Assembly: GCA_030040515.1 (NCBI GenBank) | Contig: JASHTO010000148.1 | Span: 1 to 7,931, forward strand | Direction: 5' to 3' | Source: Terriglobia bacterium | Lineage (GTDB): Bacteria; Acidobacteriota; Terriglobia; UBA7540 | Length of the DNA stretch: 7,931 nt | In this document: one piece after another, positions 1-5,799 of the stretch | Layout: every line of letters starts with the position of its first letter | Position numbering within the stretch: the first letter of the stretch is position 1 | Translations under genes and position numbers: made by a program | Notes under the pieces: model-generated | What the model saw: only the letters and a program-made list of their open reading frames with translations | Database searches by the model: none | Told to the model about the DNA's origin: nothing

Positions 1-15
1 GGGGAAAAACGCAAT

Positions 16-429
16 TCACTTTCGAAATAGATTCTCAAAAGCCTGTCGGGCATCGAGGGGTTTGGATGTGGACGTTTCACGCTCAATGGTGGTTCGCGGC
101 ATGTAGAAGTTGCAGTGATTGCGCGCGTCCTTGCGGGGAATGCGCGCGCTGACAGGCTGCGTACACTCAAAGCGGCTGGCGGCATCGAAATACGAGCACT
201 GCTTGCAGCTATGCAGTTCCGCGTTGCAATGCGGGCACTTGGCGGTGAAATCGATTCCCGCGGGCAGAACGGTCCCGCACGCGGCACAGCGCACCACTTC
301 GCGCTTGCCGGGCAGGTTGGGGGTCTTCGGACCGAAGGCTTCGGGCCGCTTGGCGGGCGCGTGCCCGGTGCGCTCGCCGTCGCCCCCTCCCGAATCCATG
401 TACCCCCGCTGTTTATACTTCCTCTCCAT
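16..429 (-). CDS. Small cysteine-rich zinc-ribbon protein, function unknown
   Basis: A 137-residue protein of unrecognised function. The first 45 residues are polar, basic and glycine-rich and look disordered. They are followed by a CxxC pair (C48, C51) and a second pair (C65, C68), the spacing of a zinc ribbon. A further cysteine set follows: C75 and C78 in an HSCKQC motif, then C89 and C106 near a CNFY motif. Eight cysteines could hold two zinc ions. I chose the ATG ending at 429 because an AGGAG sits 5 nt upstream of it; a GTG six bases further upstream overlaps that ribosome site. The gene points away from the glycosidase gene and has no visible operon partner here. It might bind nucleic acid or protein, but no catalytic motif is visible. 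The coding call is supported by the start signal and the regular cysteine spacing. Confidence 0.8.
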   Translation of the reverse strand: MERKYKQRGYMDSGGGDGERTGHAPAKRPEAFGPKTPNLPGKREVVRCAACGTVLPAGIDFTAKCPHCNAELHSCKQCSYFDAASRFECTQPVSARIPRKDARNHCNFYMPRTTIERETSTSKPLDARQAFENLFRK

Positions 430-434
430 TCGCA

Positions 435-439
435 CTCCT
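435..439 (-). promoter_or_regulatory. Ribosome binding site AGGAG fixing the start of the zinc-ribbon gene
   Basis: The minus strand reads AGGAG, then five bases, then ATG at 429. This favours the ATG over the overlapping upstream GTG. Further upstream a TATGAT (plus 488-493) could be a -10 box, but no convincing -35 accompanies it. Confidence 0.55.
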
Positions 440-536
440 AGTTAGTTGGATGCTTAGTCAATTCCGTTGGGGATTGCTGATGTTTCTATCATACGCCGCA
501 TTGGGGATTCATGCCACCAGTAAAAAAATTTGGCAC

Positions 537-550
537 TGTCTCAGTTTGAA
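537..550 (+). repeat. Short dispersed repeat TGTCTCAGTTTGAA, copy 1
   Basis: The 14-mer TGTCTCAGTTTGAA occurs identically at 7826-7839, in the same orientation. In both places it lies just upstream of a TGTAGCG that opens a folded palindrome (31 bases later here, 6 bases later at the right end). A diverged inverted relative lies at 4335-4355. It could be the end of a MITE-like element or part of a dispersed intergenic repeat. No transposase is present in the window. Confidence 0.6.
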
Positions 551-580
551 CTTTTCTACCAGACTCAGGCGGTCCGGAGT

Positions 581-637
581 TGTAGCGTGGCTGCCCCCAG
601 CCGCGTAGCCGTCGCGGGTGAGGACACCCGCGCTACA
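581..637. repeat. Folded palindromic element A (outer stem, two inner hairpins)
   Basis: TGTAGCG (581-587) pairs with CGCTACA (631-637) as an outer stem. Inside are two hairpins: GGCTG/CAGCC with a CCCC loop (589-602), and CGCGGGTG/CACCCGCG with an AGGA loop (613-632, sharing two bases with the outer stem). The element lies in the spacer between two divergent genes, about 100 bases upstream of the glycosidase start. The rest of 430-739 contains copy 1 of the short repeat and an A/T tract at 521-531; I see no gene there. Confidence 0.7.
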
Positions 638-739
638 GAATCCAAGCCCATAAAGCTCACCTGCCCGTGTTCCTTCAATGGGAAGGTGGCGTAAAATGCG
701 CATGGTCACCTGGAAATCCGGGAAACATGGAGAGGACCA

Positions 740-1174
740 GTGAGCACTCATCGATTCAATCGCCGGGAGTTTACGAAAAAGGTCGCGGCGAGCGGAGCTG
801 CGCTGACGGTGGGGGCAAAGTCAGAGCTGGCAACCGCGCTGCCGCGGGAGGGAGCAGGCCAGGGGAGTTGGTTGCAGGCGAAGAATTATCTGAGTGACGT
901 GCTGGGTGCCGATCTCGCAAAGGACAAGCTCTATAGGATTGGCCGGATTGCCTCCGCCGTCGAGGAAAATGGCGATGCTCTCTTCGCCGCGCCCCTCATC
1001 GCCCTCACACCCCAGCTCCAGGACGGTGCCGAGACCGGCATGGCTTACCTTCGTTTCCGGCTTTACGGAAGTCAGGTAGTGTGCATGCTCATCTCTCGCG
1101 ACAATCGGCCGTGGACCCACGAGAGCCCAATGCTGGAATGGTCTGCCGGAATGGAAAAACGCCGGCGCGCGTGA
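740..1174 (+). CDS. N-terminal part of a Tat-exported GH31 glycosidase (frameshifted)
   Basis: This 144-codon reading frame holds the export signal and N-terminal domain of the GH31 enzyme that continues at 1156-3048 in another frame. It starts at GTG 740, preceded by GGAG seven bases upstream. Residues 5-14 form a twin-arginine motif (RFNRREFTKK, R8 and R9) followed by a short hydrophobic stretch (VAASGAALTVGA), which predicts export by the Tat pathway. The segment ending RPWTHESPMLEWS resembles the N-terminal beta domain of GH31 proteins. The frame leaves homologous sequence just after an A5 run at 1155-1159 and stops at 1174. One additional base in that run would join the two frames into a 769-residue protein, a normal length for the YicI group. 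By itself this fragment would have no catalytic activity. Confidence 0.8.
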   Translation: MSTHRFNRREFTKKVAASGAALTVGAKSELATALPREGAGQGSWLQAKNYLSDVLGADLAKDKLYRIGRIASAVEENGDALFAAPLIALTPQLQDGAETGMAYLRFRLYGSQVVCMLISRDNRPWTHESPMLEWSAGMEKRRRA

Positions 1175-3048
1175 GCAAGGATGAGTCGGGTTGGTCCGTC
1201 TCATCTGAATCCACAATTCGAATTCAGGCCGCATCCGGTGATTTTGCCGCCGTGATCTCACCGGACGGGGCGGTCAACATCGAGTTTCAGGATCAGGATC
1301 ATTTCGTCGAGACCCGCGGACAGTGGGATTCTTTTGCCGCCGTGTTCCTCGATCGGGCGGGCGGCCCCCCGACCACGGGCATATCGCTCTATCTCCATCC
1401 CGGGGAGCATTTCAGCGGGACCGGGGAACGGTTTGACCGTATTGATTTGTTCGGCCGGCAAATCGATTTGGTGAACGCCGATGCCCTGGGCGTCAACAAC
1501 GACCGGGCTTACAAGAACATTCCTTTCCTGTTGAGTTCGCGGCGTTACGGCTTGTTCGCCCACTCGACCGCGCGCATGAGGATTGACATCGGCCATCATT
1601 CCACGCGCGCGGTGCAATGGTTGGTGCAAGACGGCGCTCTCGAAATGTTCCTTATCGGTGGCGGTACACTGGAGCGGGTTCTTTTCAACTATCGCAGCAT
1701 TACGGGCTTCCCCAAGATGCCGCCGGTTTGGTCCTTCGGCGCCTGGATGAGCCGAATGACTTATCATTCGGACCAGGAAGTGAGTGCGATCGCCGCGCGG
1801 CTGAGAAAAGAGCAATACCCCTTTGACGTCCTGCATGTAGACACCGGATGGTTCACCAAAGAGTGGAAATGCGACTGGAGGTTTTCAAAGGAGCGGTTTC
1901 CAGACCCGCCGGATTTCTTCCGGCGGATGCGCGAACAGGGTTTCAGAATCTCTCTCTGGCAATATCCTTACGTCAGTCGTGATCTTCCACTGGTGAAGCT
2001 CGCTCTGGAAAAGGGCTACGTTGGAAAGCCGGCCGACCCCAGCAGCGGGGTGAGCCTGGGATACACCATCGATTTCACCAACCCCGCTGCCGTGGCCTGG
2101 TATCAAGGGATGTTGGAAAACGTTCTGAAGATGGGCGCATCAGCCATTAAAGCGGATTTCGGGGAGTCCATAGACACCGGGGCCACTTACCAGAGCGCCA
2201 CGGCCGCCATGTACGGTCATCTTTTTCCGCTCCTCTATCAGAGGGTGGTTTGGGAAGTCACCCACAAGGTTCGAGGAGAGAATATTGAATGGGCCAGGTC
2301 GGGTTGGGCCGGAAGCCAGCGCTATCCGGTCCACTGGGGAGGCGATAGCCCATGCACCTATGACGGCCTGGCGGGCACTCTCTGTGGAGGCCTGCACCTG
2401 GGACTATCGGGATTCGGATTTTGGAGTCATGACGTCCCGGGGTTCTACGGGATTCCGAAATTTATGGAGACCCGGCCTTCGCCCGAACTCTACATCCGAT
2501 GGACCCAGGTGGGAGTCTTCTCATCCCACATGCGTTACCACGGATCGACGCCTCGCGAACCATGGGAGTATCCCTCCGTCTCCGACCTTGCCCGGCAATG
2601 GTTGAGGTTGCGCTACGCTCTTCTGCCCTATCTTCTTGCCCAGGCCGAAAAGTGCTGTGGAAGCGGTTATCCGATGTTTCGGTCACTCGTCATCGAGTGG
2701 CCCGACGATGCCGCGGTTTGGGGCGTCTCCGACGAGTATATGCTGGGTGATGCGTTCCTGGTTTGCCCGCTGCTCAATTCTTCAGGCGAGCGGGACGTCT
2801 ATCTGCCGGCGGCAAAATGGGTGGACTTCTGGAATGGAGGCGTTATCACCGGCCCTGCAAGGTTGACGAGTGTGAAGTCCCCGCTCGCCAGGCTACCGCT
2901 CTACGCTCGCTATGGTTCCAGAATCGAGTTTGCCGAGCCGGTGCAATACACGGATCTGCTCTCCAATGCGCGGAGATTCTCGATCCTGTTTGACGATGGC
3001 TACACGGGATTCGATCAGAGTGAGCTGAAATCGATGATCGATCTTTAG
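1081..3048 (+). CDS. GH31 alpha-xylosidase-like glycoside hydrolase (catalytic part after frameshift)
   Basis: This is the catalytic part of a GH31 retaining glycosidase. Homologous sequence begins near 1156, so the nominal GTG at 1081 is only where the open frame begins. The GH31 N-terminal beta-sandwich motif GTGERF is followed by AYKNIPF and PPVWSFGAWMSR, which opens the TIM barrel. KADFGE carries the predicted nucleophile (D359 of this frame, codon 2155-2157). ARSGWAGSQRYPVHWGGD carries the predicted acid/base (D422, codon 2344-2346). KxDFGE and HWGGD are hallmarks of the alpha-xylosidase (YicI) group rather than the WxDMNE alpha-glucosidases. GLSGFGFWSHDVPGF and SSHMRYHG are also conserved. 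The likely role is removing alpha-xylosyl units from xyloglucan oligosaccharides outside the cytoplasm. The C-terminal tail after LPLYARYG is only about 45 residues, shorter than in E. coli YicI. The enzyme class is clear; the substrate is inferred. Confidence 0.9.
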   Translation: MHAHLSRQSAVDPREPNAGMVCRNGKTPARVSKDESGWSVSSESTIRIQAASGDFAAVISPDGAVNIEFQDQDHFVETRGQWDSFAAVFLDRAGGPPTTGISLYLHPGEHFSGTGERFDRIDLFGRQIDLVNADALGVNNDRAYKNIPFLLSSRRYGLFAHSTARMRIDIGHHSTRAVQWLVQDGALEMFLIGGGTLERVLFNYRSITGFPKMPPVWSFGAWMSRMTYHSDQEVSAIAARLRKEQYPFDVLHVDTGWFTKEWKCDWRFSKERFPDPPDFFRRMREQGFRISLWQYPYVSRDLPLVKLALEKGYVGKPADPSSGVSLGYTIDFTNPAAVAWYQGMLENVLKMGASAIKADFGESIDTGATYQSATAAMYGHLFPLLYQRVVWEVTHKVRGENIEWARSGWAGSQRYPVHWGGDSPCTYDGLAGTLCGGLHLGLSGFGFWSHDVPGFYGIPKFMETRPSPELYIRWTQVGVFSSHMRYHGSTPREPWEYPSVSDLARQWLRLRYALLPYLLAQAEKCCGSGYPMFRSLVIEWPDDAAVWGVSDEYMLGDAFLVCPLLNSSGERDVYLPAAKWVDFWNGGVITGPARLTSVKSPLARLPLYARYGSRIEFAEPVQYTDLLSNARRFSILFDDGYTGFDQSELKSMIDL

Positions 3049-3078
3049 GGTCCTGTCCCACACCTTCATCCCCCGCTG

Positions 3079-3174
3079 GCTGGCGCAGACTCCTGGAGTT
3101 GGGAGTCTGCGATCCGGATGGCCGTTTGTTCTGCAATGGCAATCGCAGAGATTGAAAGGAATCTCTGCGCCAGC
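3079..3174. repeat. Folded palindromic element B (outer stem, two inner hairpins)
   Basis: GCTGGCGCAGA (3079-3089) is the perfect inverted complement of TCTGCGCCAGC (3164-3174). Inside lie two perfect 10-bp hairpins: CGCAGACTCC/GGAGTCTGCG (3084-3111, 8-nt loop) and CGCAGAGATT/AATCTCTGCG (3144-3169, 6-nt loop). The outer and inner stems share bases, so alternative folds are possible. The element begins 31 bases after the glycosidase stop. No T-tract follows, so it is not a standard terminator. Confidence 0.7.
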
Positions 3175-3200
3175 CGATCAATCTGACAAACCTTATTCAC

Positions 3201-3249
3201 GCCGGCTTCCGCGGCCGCTCCCGGTCGTAAGGCGAGGCGTGCCCCTACG
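3201..3249. repeat. Degenerate palindromic patch in the spacer before the methyltransferase gene
   Basis: Short inverted pairs are visible: GCCG/CGGC (3201-3215) and CGTA/TACG (3226-3249) around a GGCGAGGCGTGCCCC core. They resemble a decayed version of the larger folded elements in this window, but pairing is weak. Nothing gene-like was found in the rest of 3049-3333. Confidence 0.3.
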
Positions 3250-3333
3250 GCAGAATTTCATACTGAACTACTACCAAAGAGTGCGAGAATTTGCCTCTTG
3301 GGGGAGAAAGAAGCCTTGTGGGATACTTGCCCC

Positions 3334-3978
3334 ATGCTGACACTCGAAGATTGCCGCCGCTTCTATGCGGATGAAGTTCGCTTTGCCGCGAATCTCACGT
3401 CGGCCACGCTCATCGAAGCGTTCGCGCGCGTGCCGAGGGAGAAATTCCTGGGCCCGCCGCCCTGGAAAATCGGCTCGGCGGACGCGCGAGGACTCTCGAT
3501 CGCCGGCCTTGGGGCCATGGCCTACACCGCGACGGAAGACCCTCGGGACGTTTACCACAACGTGGTGATCGCTCTCGACCCCGCGAAGGACCTCAACAAC
3601 GGCCAGCCCGGCGCCTTGGCGCGATGGATCGATGCGCTGGACCTCAAACCTAGCGAGCGGGTTTACCACCTGGGATGCGGCGTGGGTTATTACACGGCGA
3701 TCATGGCGGAGGTGGTGGCCCCGGCAGGCGCCGTGACGGGTAGCGAAGTGCATGAGGGATTGGCGGGGCGCGCCCGCTCGAATCTTTCCCTTTATCCGAA
3801 CGTCAAGGTTCATGCGGGCGACGGCGCCGCATTCGATCCCGGTGAGTGCGATGCCATGTTGATCAACGCTGGAGTGACGCATCCGCACCGGCCGTGGCTC
3901 GGACGCCTGCGTGAGGGCGCGGCCGCATCGTGTTGCCCATCACCATGTCATCGGGCGCGGGGCAGGGTCAGGGGTTGA
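3334..3978 (+). CDS. Protein-L-isoaspartate methyltransferase-like enzyme, N-terminal part (frameshifted)
   Basis: This frame encodes the SAM-binding core of a methyltransferase related to protein-L-isoaspartate O-methyltransferases. Numbered from ATG 3334, residues 25-40 (ATLIEAFARVPREKFL) match the family's N-terminal helix. LNNGQPG (87-93) sits where the family's substrate loop is. HLGCGVGYYT (112-121) is the glycine-rich SAM motif I, and CDAMLINAG (from about residue 173) resembles the post-motif strand. A TTG at 3298 would extend the frame by 12 codons, but ATG 3334 gives the family-like N-terminus; neither has a well-placed ribosome site. Homology ends near LREG (3907-3918). After that the frame runs on as an unrelated cysteine- and arginine-rich tail to 3978. 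The continuation is in another frame at 3930-4235. This gene is distinct from the intact pcm at 5882-6541, and its methyl acceptor is uncertain. Confidence 0.75.
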   Translation: MLTLEDCRRFYADEVRFAANLTSATLIEAFARVPREKFLGPPPWKIGSADARGLSIAGLGAMAYTATEDPRDVYHNVVIALDPAKDLNNGQPGALARWIDALDLKPSERVYHLGCGVGYYTAIMAEVVAPAGAVTGSEVHEGLAGRARSNLSLYPNVKVHAGDGAAFDPGECDAMLINAGVTHPHRPWLGRLREGAAASCCPSPCHRARGRVRG

Positions 3979-4235
3979 TGATCAAGATCGTTCGCGAGCG
4001 CGATGGCTTTTCTGCGGGAATCGTCTCGCCCGTGGCCATCTTCACCTGCACGAGCGTCCGCGACGCGCAAGTGGAGGCGCAAATTTCCAAAGCTTTCGCC
4101 AGCCGCGCATTCTTCAAACTGAAATCCGTTCGCCTTGACGCGCACGACCCGGCGGAAACCTGCATCCTGCACGGGTCAAACGTCTGCGTGAGCAGTGTTG
4201 CGCTCAAGGCGAGTTCTGCAGCGGCGGCGGGGTAA
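3930..4235 (+). CDS. C-terminal part of the frameshifted PCMT-like methyltransferase
   Basis: This is the remainder of the methyltransferase beginning at 3334. Homologous sequence begins about four codons before the ATG at 3930, where the frame reads GRIVLPIT, the usual strand following the GG turn in these enzymes. It continues through MIKIVRERDGFSAGIVSPVAI and ends with an ETCILHGSNVCVSS segment, which resembles the C-terminal strand pair of PCMT relatives. One extra G in the GGCC at about 3920-3923 would join the frames as LREGAGRIVLPIT and give a 300-residue protein. There is no ribosome site before 3930, so it is unlikely to be an independent gene. It is either half of a pseudogene or the product of a sequencing indel. 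Confidence 0.65.
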   Translation: MLPITMSSGAGQGQGLMIKIVRERDGFSAGIVSPVAIFTCTSVRDAQVEAQISKAFASRAFFKLKSVRLDAHDPAETCILHGSNVCVSSVALKASSAAAAG

Positions 4236-4320
4236 AACGGCTCTCGCCGCGAGAGAGCAGCGTCGCCTGAGCGAGCAGCGGCTTGCGCCGTGGGCTACGA
4301 TATGGCGCCCGCTTCGCAGG

Positions 4321-4357
4321 CTGAGTTCTTAAGCGAACTTCTGACTCAGGACACTAG
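4321..4357. repeat. Palindromic spacer element with an inverted relative of the TGTCTCAG repeat
   Basis: CTGAGT (4321-4326) pairs with ACTCAG (4344-4349) around an inner AGTTC/GAACT hairpin with TTAAGC loop (4324-4339). Read on the minus strand from 4355, the sequence AGTGTCCTGAGTCAGAAG aligns with the AGTGTCTCAGTTTGAA block at the right end, allowing one gap and a few mismatches. Elsewhere in the 4236-4390 spacer, CTCTCG/CGAGAG and CGGC/GCCG hairpins are visible, but no gene. Confidence 0.45.
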
Positions 4358-4390
4358 GACTCGCTGCCGCCAGGGCAATCGAGACGAATT

Positions 4391-4822
4391 ATGAGACGGC
4401 AATACCCCAAGCATCCGCTGGTGGGTGTGGGCGGCGTCGTGGTCGAACGCGGCCGCGTGCTGCTGATTCGCAGGGGCAGCGAGCCGCTGAAAGGCCAGTG
4501 GTCCATTCCCGGGGGAATACTGGAACTGGGCGAGGAACTTACTGCGGGTGTGAAGCGCGAACTGAAGGAAGAGACTGGCTTGGACGTCGAACCCCTGGAA
4601 AGCATCCTGGTGTTCGACCGGATTATGCGCAATGGCAATCGGGTGAAGTACCACTACGTCATTGTGGATTATCTCTGCCGCCGAATTCGCGGGCGCCTGC
4701 GCCCCGCTTCCGACGTCATTGACGCGCGCTGGGTGCGCCGCGAGGATCTGCCGCAATACCATCTGACGGAAATGGCTTCGTCGCTGATCCTGCGGGCGTT
4801 TGAGTTGATGCGAAAACGTTGA
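4391..4822 (+). CDS. Nudix hydrolase
   Basis: A 143-residue single-domain Nudix pyrophosphohydrolase. The Nudix box Gx5Ex7REUxEExGU is complete: G42, E48, then RELKEETGL at residues 56-64, whose glutamates bind the catalytic Mg2+. The upstream LVGVGGVVVERGRVLLIRRG strand pair and QWSIPGG before the box are standard for the fold. The HPLVGVGG opening and short C-terminus resemble ADP-ribose or nucleoside-diphosphate hydrolases, but the substrate cannot be read from the motif. ATG 4391 has only a weak purine stretch (GAGACG) upstream. The gene lies in the same direction as the LOG-family gene 112 bases downstream. The two could be co-transcribed and act together on nucleotide-derived metabolites, which is an inference. 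Confidence 0.93.
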   Translation: MRRQYPKHPLVGVGGVVVERGRVLLIRRGSEPLKGQWSIPGGILELGEELTAGVKRELKEETGLDVEPLESILVFDRIMRNGNRVKYHYVIVDYLCRRIRGRLRPASDVIDARWVRREDLPQYHLTEMASSLILRAFELMRKR

Positions 4823-4827
4823 GGCAA

Positions 4828-4880
4828 TCGTGGCATGGCCATCCTGGCCATGAACACGGGCGGGGATGCCCGTGCCACGA
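4828..4880. repeat. Folded palindromic element C (outer stem, two inner hairpins)
   Basis: TCGTGGCA (4828-4835) pairs with TGCCACGA (4873-4880). Inside are CATGGCCA/TGGCCATG with a 3-base loop (4834-4852) and CACGGGC/GCCCGTG with a 6-base loop (4855-4874). It starts six bases after the Nudix stop codon and ends 54 bases before the LOG start. Its position suits an mRNA-stabilising or attenuating intercistronic structure of the REP type. No T-tract follows. Confidence 0.7.
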
Positions 4881-4920
4881 ATTTCGCGTGACTTGCGAAG
4901 AAAGTGAGGAATGTCCTTCC

Positions 4921-4926
4921 AGGAGA
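4921..4926 (+). promoter_or_regulatory. Ribosome binding site AGGAGA fixing the LOG start
   Basis: AGGAGA stands 8 bases before the ATG at 4935. An in-frame ATG at 4911 is possible but less well spaced, and it would add eight residues before the conserved VCVYCASS opening of the family. Confidence 0.65.
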
Positions 4927-4934
4927 GATTCAGA

Positions 4935-5519
4935 ATGGTGAACCTGAGGGTTTGTGTCTACTGCGCCTCGAGCCAGCGGTGCGACCGGGCCTACCTGGAG
5001 TCGGCGGAGCGCCTGGGCCGCCACCTTGCTGAGCATGGCGCTACGCTGGTCTATGGCGGAGGCGGTTCGGGAGCGATGGCGAGGCTGGCGGACGGCGCGC
5101 TGGGCGCGGGCGGCGCGGCAATCGGCGTGATTCCGCGTTTCATGATTGAACTCGAATGGGCGCACAAGCGACTGAGCGAGTTGTGCGTCGTGGAGGACAT
5201 GCGCGAACGCAAGCGCCGCATGTTGGAAGGCGCGGATGCGGTTGTGGCGCTGGCGGGCGGCTGCGGCACGCTCGAGGAATTGTTCGAAACCATCACGCTG
5301 AAACGCCTCGGCCAGTACCTCGGCCCCATCGTGATGGTGAACACGCTGGGATTCTACAATCGGGTTGCCGGCCTGCTCGAGCACTGCATTGCGGAACGAT
5401 TCATGGACACTCGGCACCGTGAAATGTGGAGGACCGTAAGCGAACCCGAGGAGGTGATGGAAGCGATCCAATCCGCGCCGCACTGGAGCGCGGAGAATCG
5501 CAACTTTGCCGTACAGTAA
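4935..5519 (+). CDS. LOG family (TIGR00730) nucleotide 5'-monophosphate phosphoribohydrolase
   Basis: A 194-residue member of the LOG (Lonely Guy) / TIGR00730 Rossmann-fold family. Members hydrolyse nucleoside 5'-monophosphates, or cytokinin riboside monophosphates, to base and ribose 5-phosphate. VCVYCASS (residues 6-13) is the N-terminal strand, and VYGGGGSGAM (39-48) is the phosphate-binding loop. AIGVIP follows, then the catalytic arginine segment MRERK (R92). The normal PGGxGTxxE motif appears as AGGCGTLEE (107-115), so proline is replaced by alanine while GG, GT and the catalytic E115 remain. LGFYNRVAGLLEHCIAERFM is the usual C-terminal part. The start follows the AGGAGA site. It is downstream of the Nudix gene and convergent with the minus-strand genes. 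Family assignment is firm; the physiological substrate, whether housekeeping nucleotides or cytokinin-like compounds, is open. Confidence 0.93.
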   Translation: MVNLRVCVYCASSQRCDRAYLESAERLGRHLAEHGATLVYGGGGSGAMARLADGALGAGGAAIGVIPRFMIELEWAHKRLSELCVVEDMRERKRRMLEGADAVVALAGGCGTLEELFETITLKRLGQYLGPIVMVNTLGFYNRVAGLLEHCIAERFMDTRHREMWRTVSEPEEVMEAIQSAPHWSAENRNFAVQ

Positions 5520-5545
5520 AGCAGCTGTCGCGCAGGGTTCGCTCC

Positions 5546-5590
5546 AAAAATCAAAAACCCCTGGTTGTACGATTCCCGCACAACCAGGGG
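5546..5590 (-). terminator. Strong intrinsic terminator on the minus strand
   Basis: CCCCTGGTTGT (5558-5568) and ACAACCAGGGG (5580-5590) form a perfect 11-bp stem with an 11-nt loop. On the minus strand the stem is followed immediately by TTTTTGATTTTT, the classic rho-independent layout. On the plus strand no T-tract follows, so it does not terminate the LOG gene. It ends the small transcript starting near 5793 and would also stop read-through from pcm. Confidence 0.9.
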
Positions 5591-5723
5591 CTCGGGATAC
5601 TGATGGGTTTGGCTTTTCCTAAATTTCAATCCTTTCACAGGAAACGGCGCCCAGCAGCGCCTTGCCACTTCTCCCTCTCCATTGCTGGAGAGAGGTACCC
5701 ACAAACGCGCGCGTGCTTTGCGC

Positions 5724-5771
5724 CTAGGCCTCAGCACCCTCGCTAAGATTACATGCACTTTCGATCGACAT
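5724..5771 (-). CDS. Tiny ORF, 15 codons, behind an exceptional ribosome binding site
   Basis: The ORF encodes MSIESACNLSEGAEA and ends at TAG. Its ATG directly follows AGAAAGGAGGTGATCC, with AGGAGG six bases from the start codon, an ideal distance. The peptide is mildly acidic, with one cysteine and no membrane segment or leader-peptide run of a single amino acid. The only support is the promoter and ribosome site; at this length coding potential cannot be judged. It could be a real small protein, or merely a vehicle for loading ribosomes onto the transcript. Confidence 0.5.
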   Translation of the reverse strand: MSIESACNLSEGAEA

Positions 5772-5787
5772 GGATCACCTCCTTTCT
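5772..5787 (-). promoter_or_regulatory. Extended Shine-Dalgarno, complementary to the 16S rRNA 3' end
   Basis: AGAAAGGAGGTGATCC lies immediately before the ATG of the tiny ORF. Its AAGGAGGTGATCC portion is a 13-nt perfect complement of the conserved 16S rRNA tail GGATCACCTCCTT. Natural ribosome sites usually pair over 4-7 nt, and none of the other genes in this window approaches this. Confidence 0.8.
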
Positions 5788-5799
5788 AGCGATGAGGCG

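Larger units (their letters stand above)
5546..5793 (-). ncRNA. Candidate small structured transcript with a 15-codon ORF
   Basis: A predicted RNA of about 248 nt, bounded by the promoter at 5800-5828 and the terminator at 5546-5590. The 5' part is a 22-nt leader almost filled by a 16-nt Shine-Dalgarno-like sequence, then a 15-codon ORF. The other 130 or so nt before the terminator hold further helices: CGCAAA/TTTGTG just after the ORF, an 8-bp hairpin at 5673-5694, GGCGC/GCGCC at 5646-5661, and TTTCCT/AGGAAA at 5615-5644. It does not resemble 6S RNA, tmRNA, RNase P or SRP RNA as far as I can tell. It could be a dual-function small RNA, a peptide mRNA, or a leader whose downstream gene is missing. 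The ends are predictions; the regulatory signals are directly visible. Confidence 0.6.

Noticed and set aside
1150..1165. Programmed -1 frameshifting in the GH31 gene.
   Set aside because: The site reads GGAAAAAC and does not fit the X XXY YYZ slippery pattern. The A run of five is short for transcriptional slippage, and no GH31 enzyme is known to me to need it. A deletion or sequencing error is simpler.
1258..1836. A 192-codon minus-strand open frame.
   Set aside because: It is the complement of the GH31 N-terminal and barrel-entry region; no start signal or family motif.
3079..3174. A CRISPR-like or tRNA-like structure in the spacer after the GH31 gene.
   Set aside because: The repeats are inverted, not direct with regular spacers, and no tRNA arms, anticodon loop or CCA-adjacent acceptor pattern could be assigned.
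3271..3888. A 205-codon minus-strand open frame.
   Set aside because: It is antisense to the PCMT-like gene, which shows clear SAM-binding motifs, and has no recognisable domain.
4716..5483. A 255-codon minus-strand open frame.
   Set aside because: It is antisense to the well-supported LOG and Nudix genes and has arginine/histidine/alanine-rich composition typical of high-GC shadow frames.
5558..5590. The hairpin as a terminator for the plus-strand LOG gene.
   Set aside because: No T-tract follows on the plus strand; the A-runs lie on the side that makes it a minus-strand terminator.
5354..5758. A 134-codon minus-strand open frame beginning at a GTG.
   Set aside because: It runs through the strong terminator hairpin and T-tract and then antisense to the LOG gene, with no family resemblance.
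5771..5787. Plus-strand TGGATCACCTCCTTTCT looks like the 3' end of a 16S rRNA gene and its spacer.
   Set aside because: The match does not extend upstream into the conserved 16S terminal helix. On the minus strand it sits exactly between a good promoter and an ATG, so a ribosome binding site explains it better.
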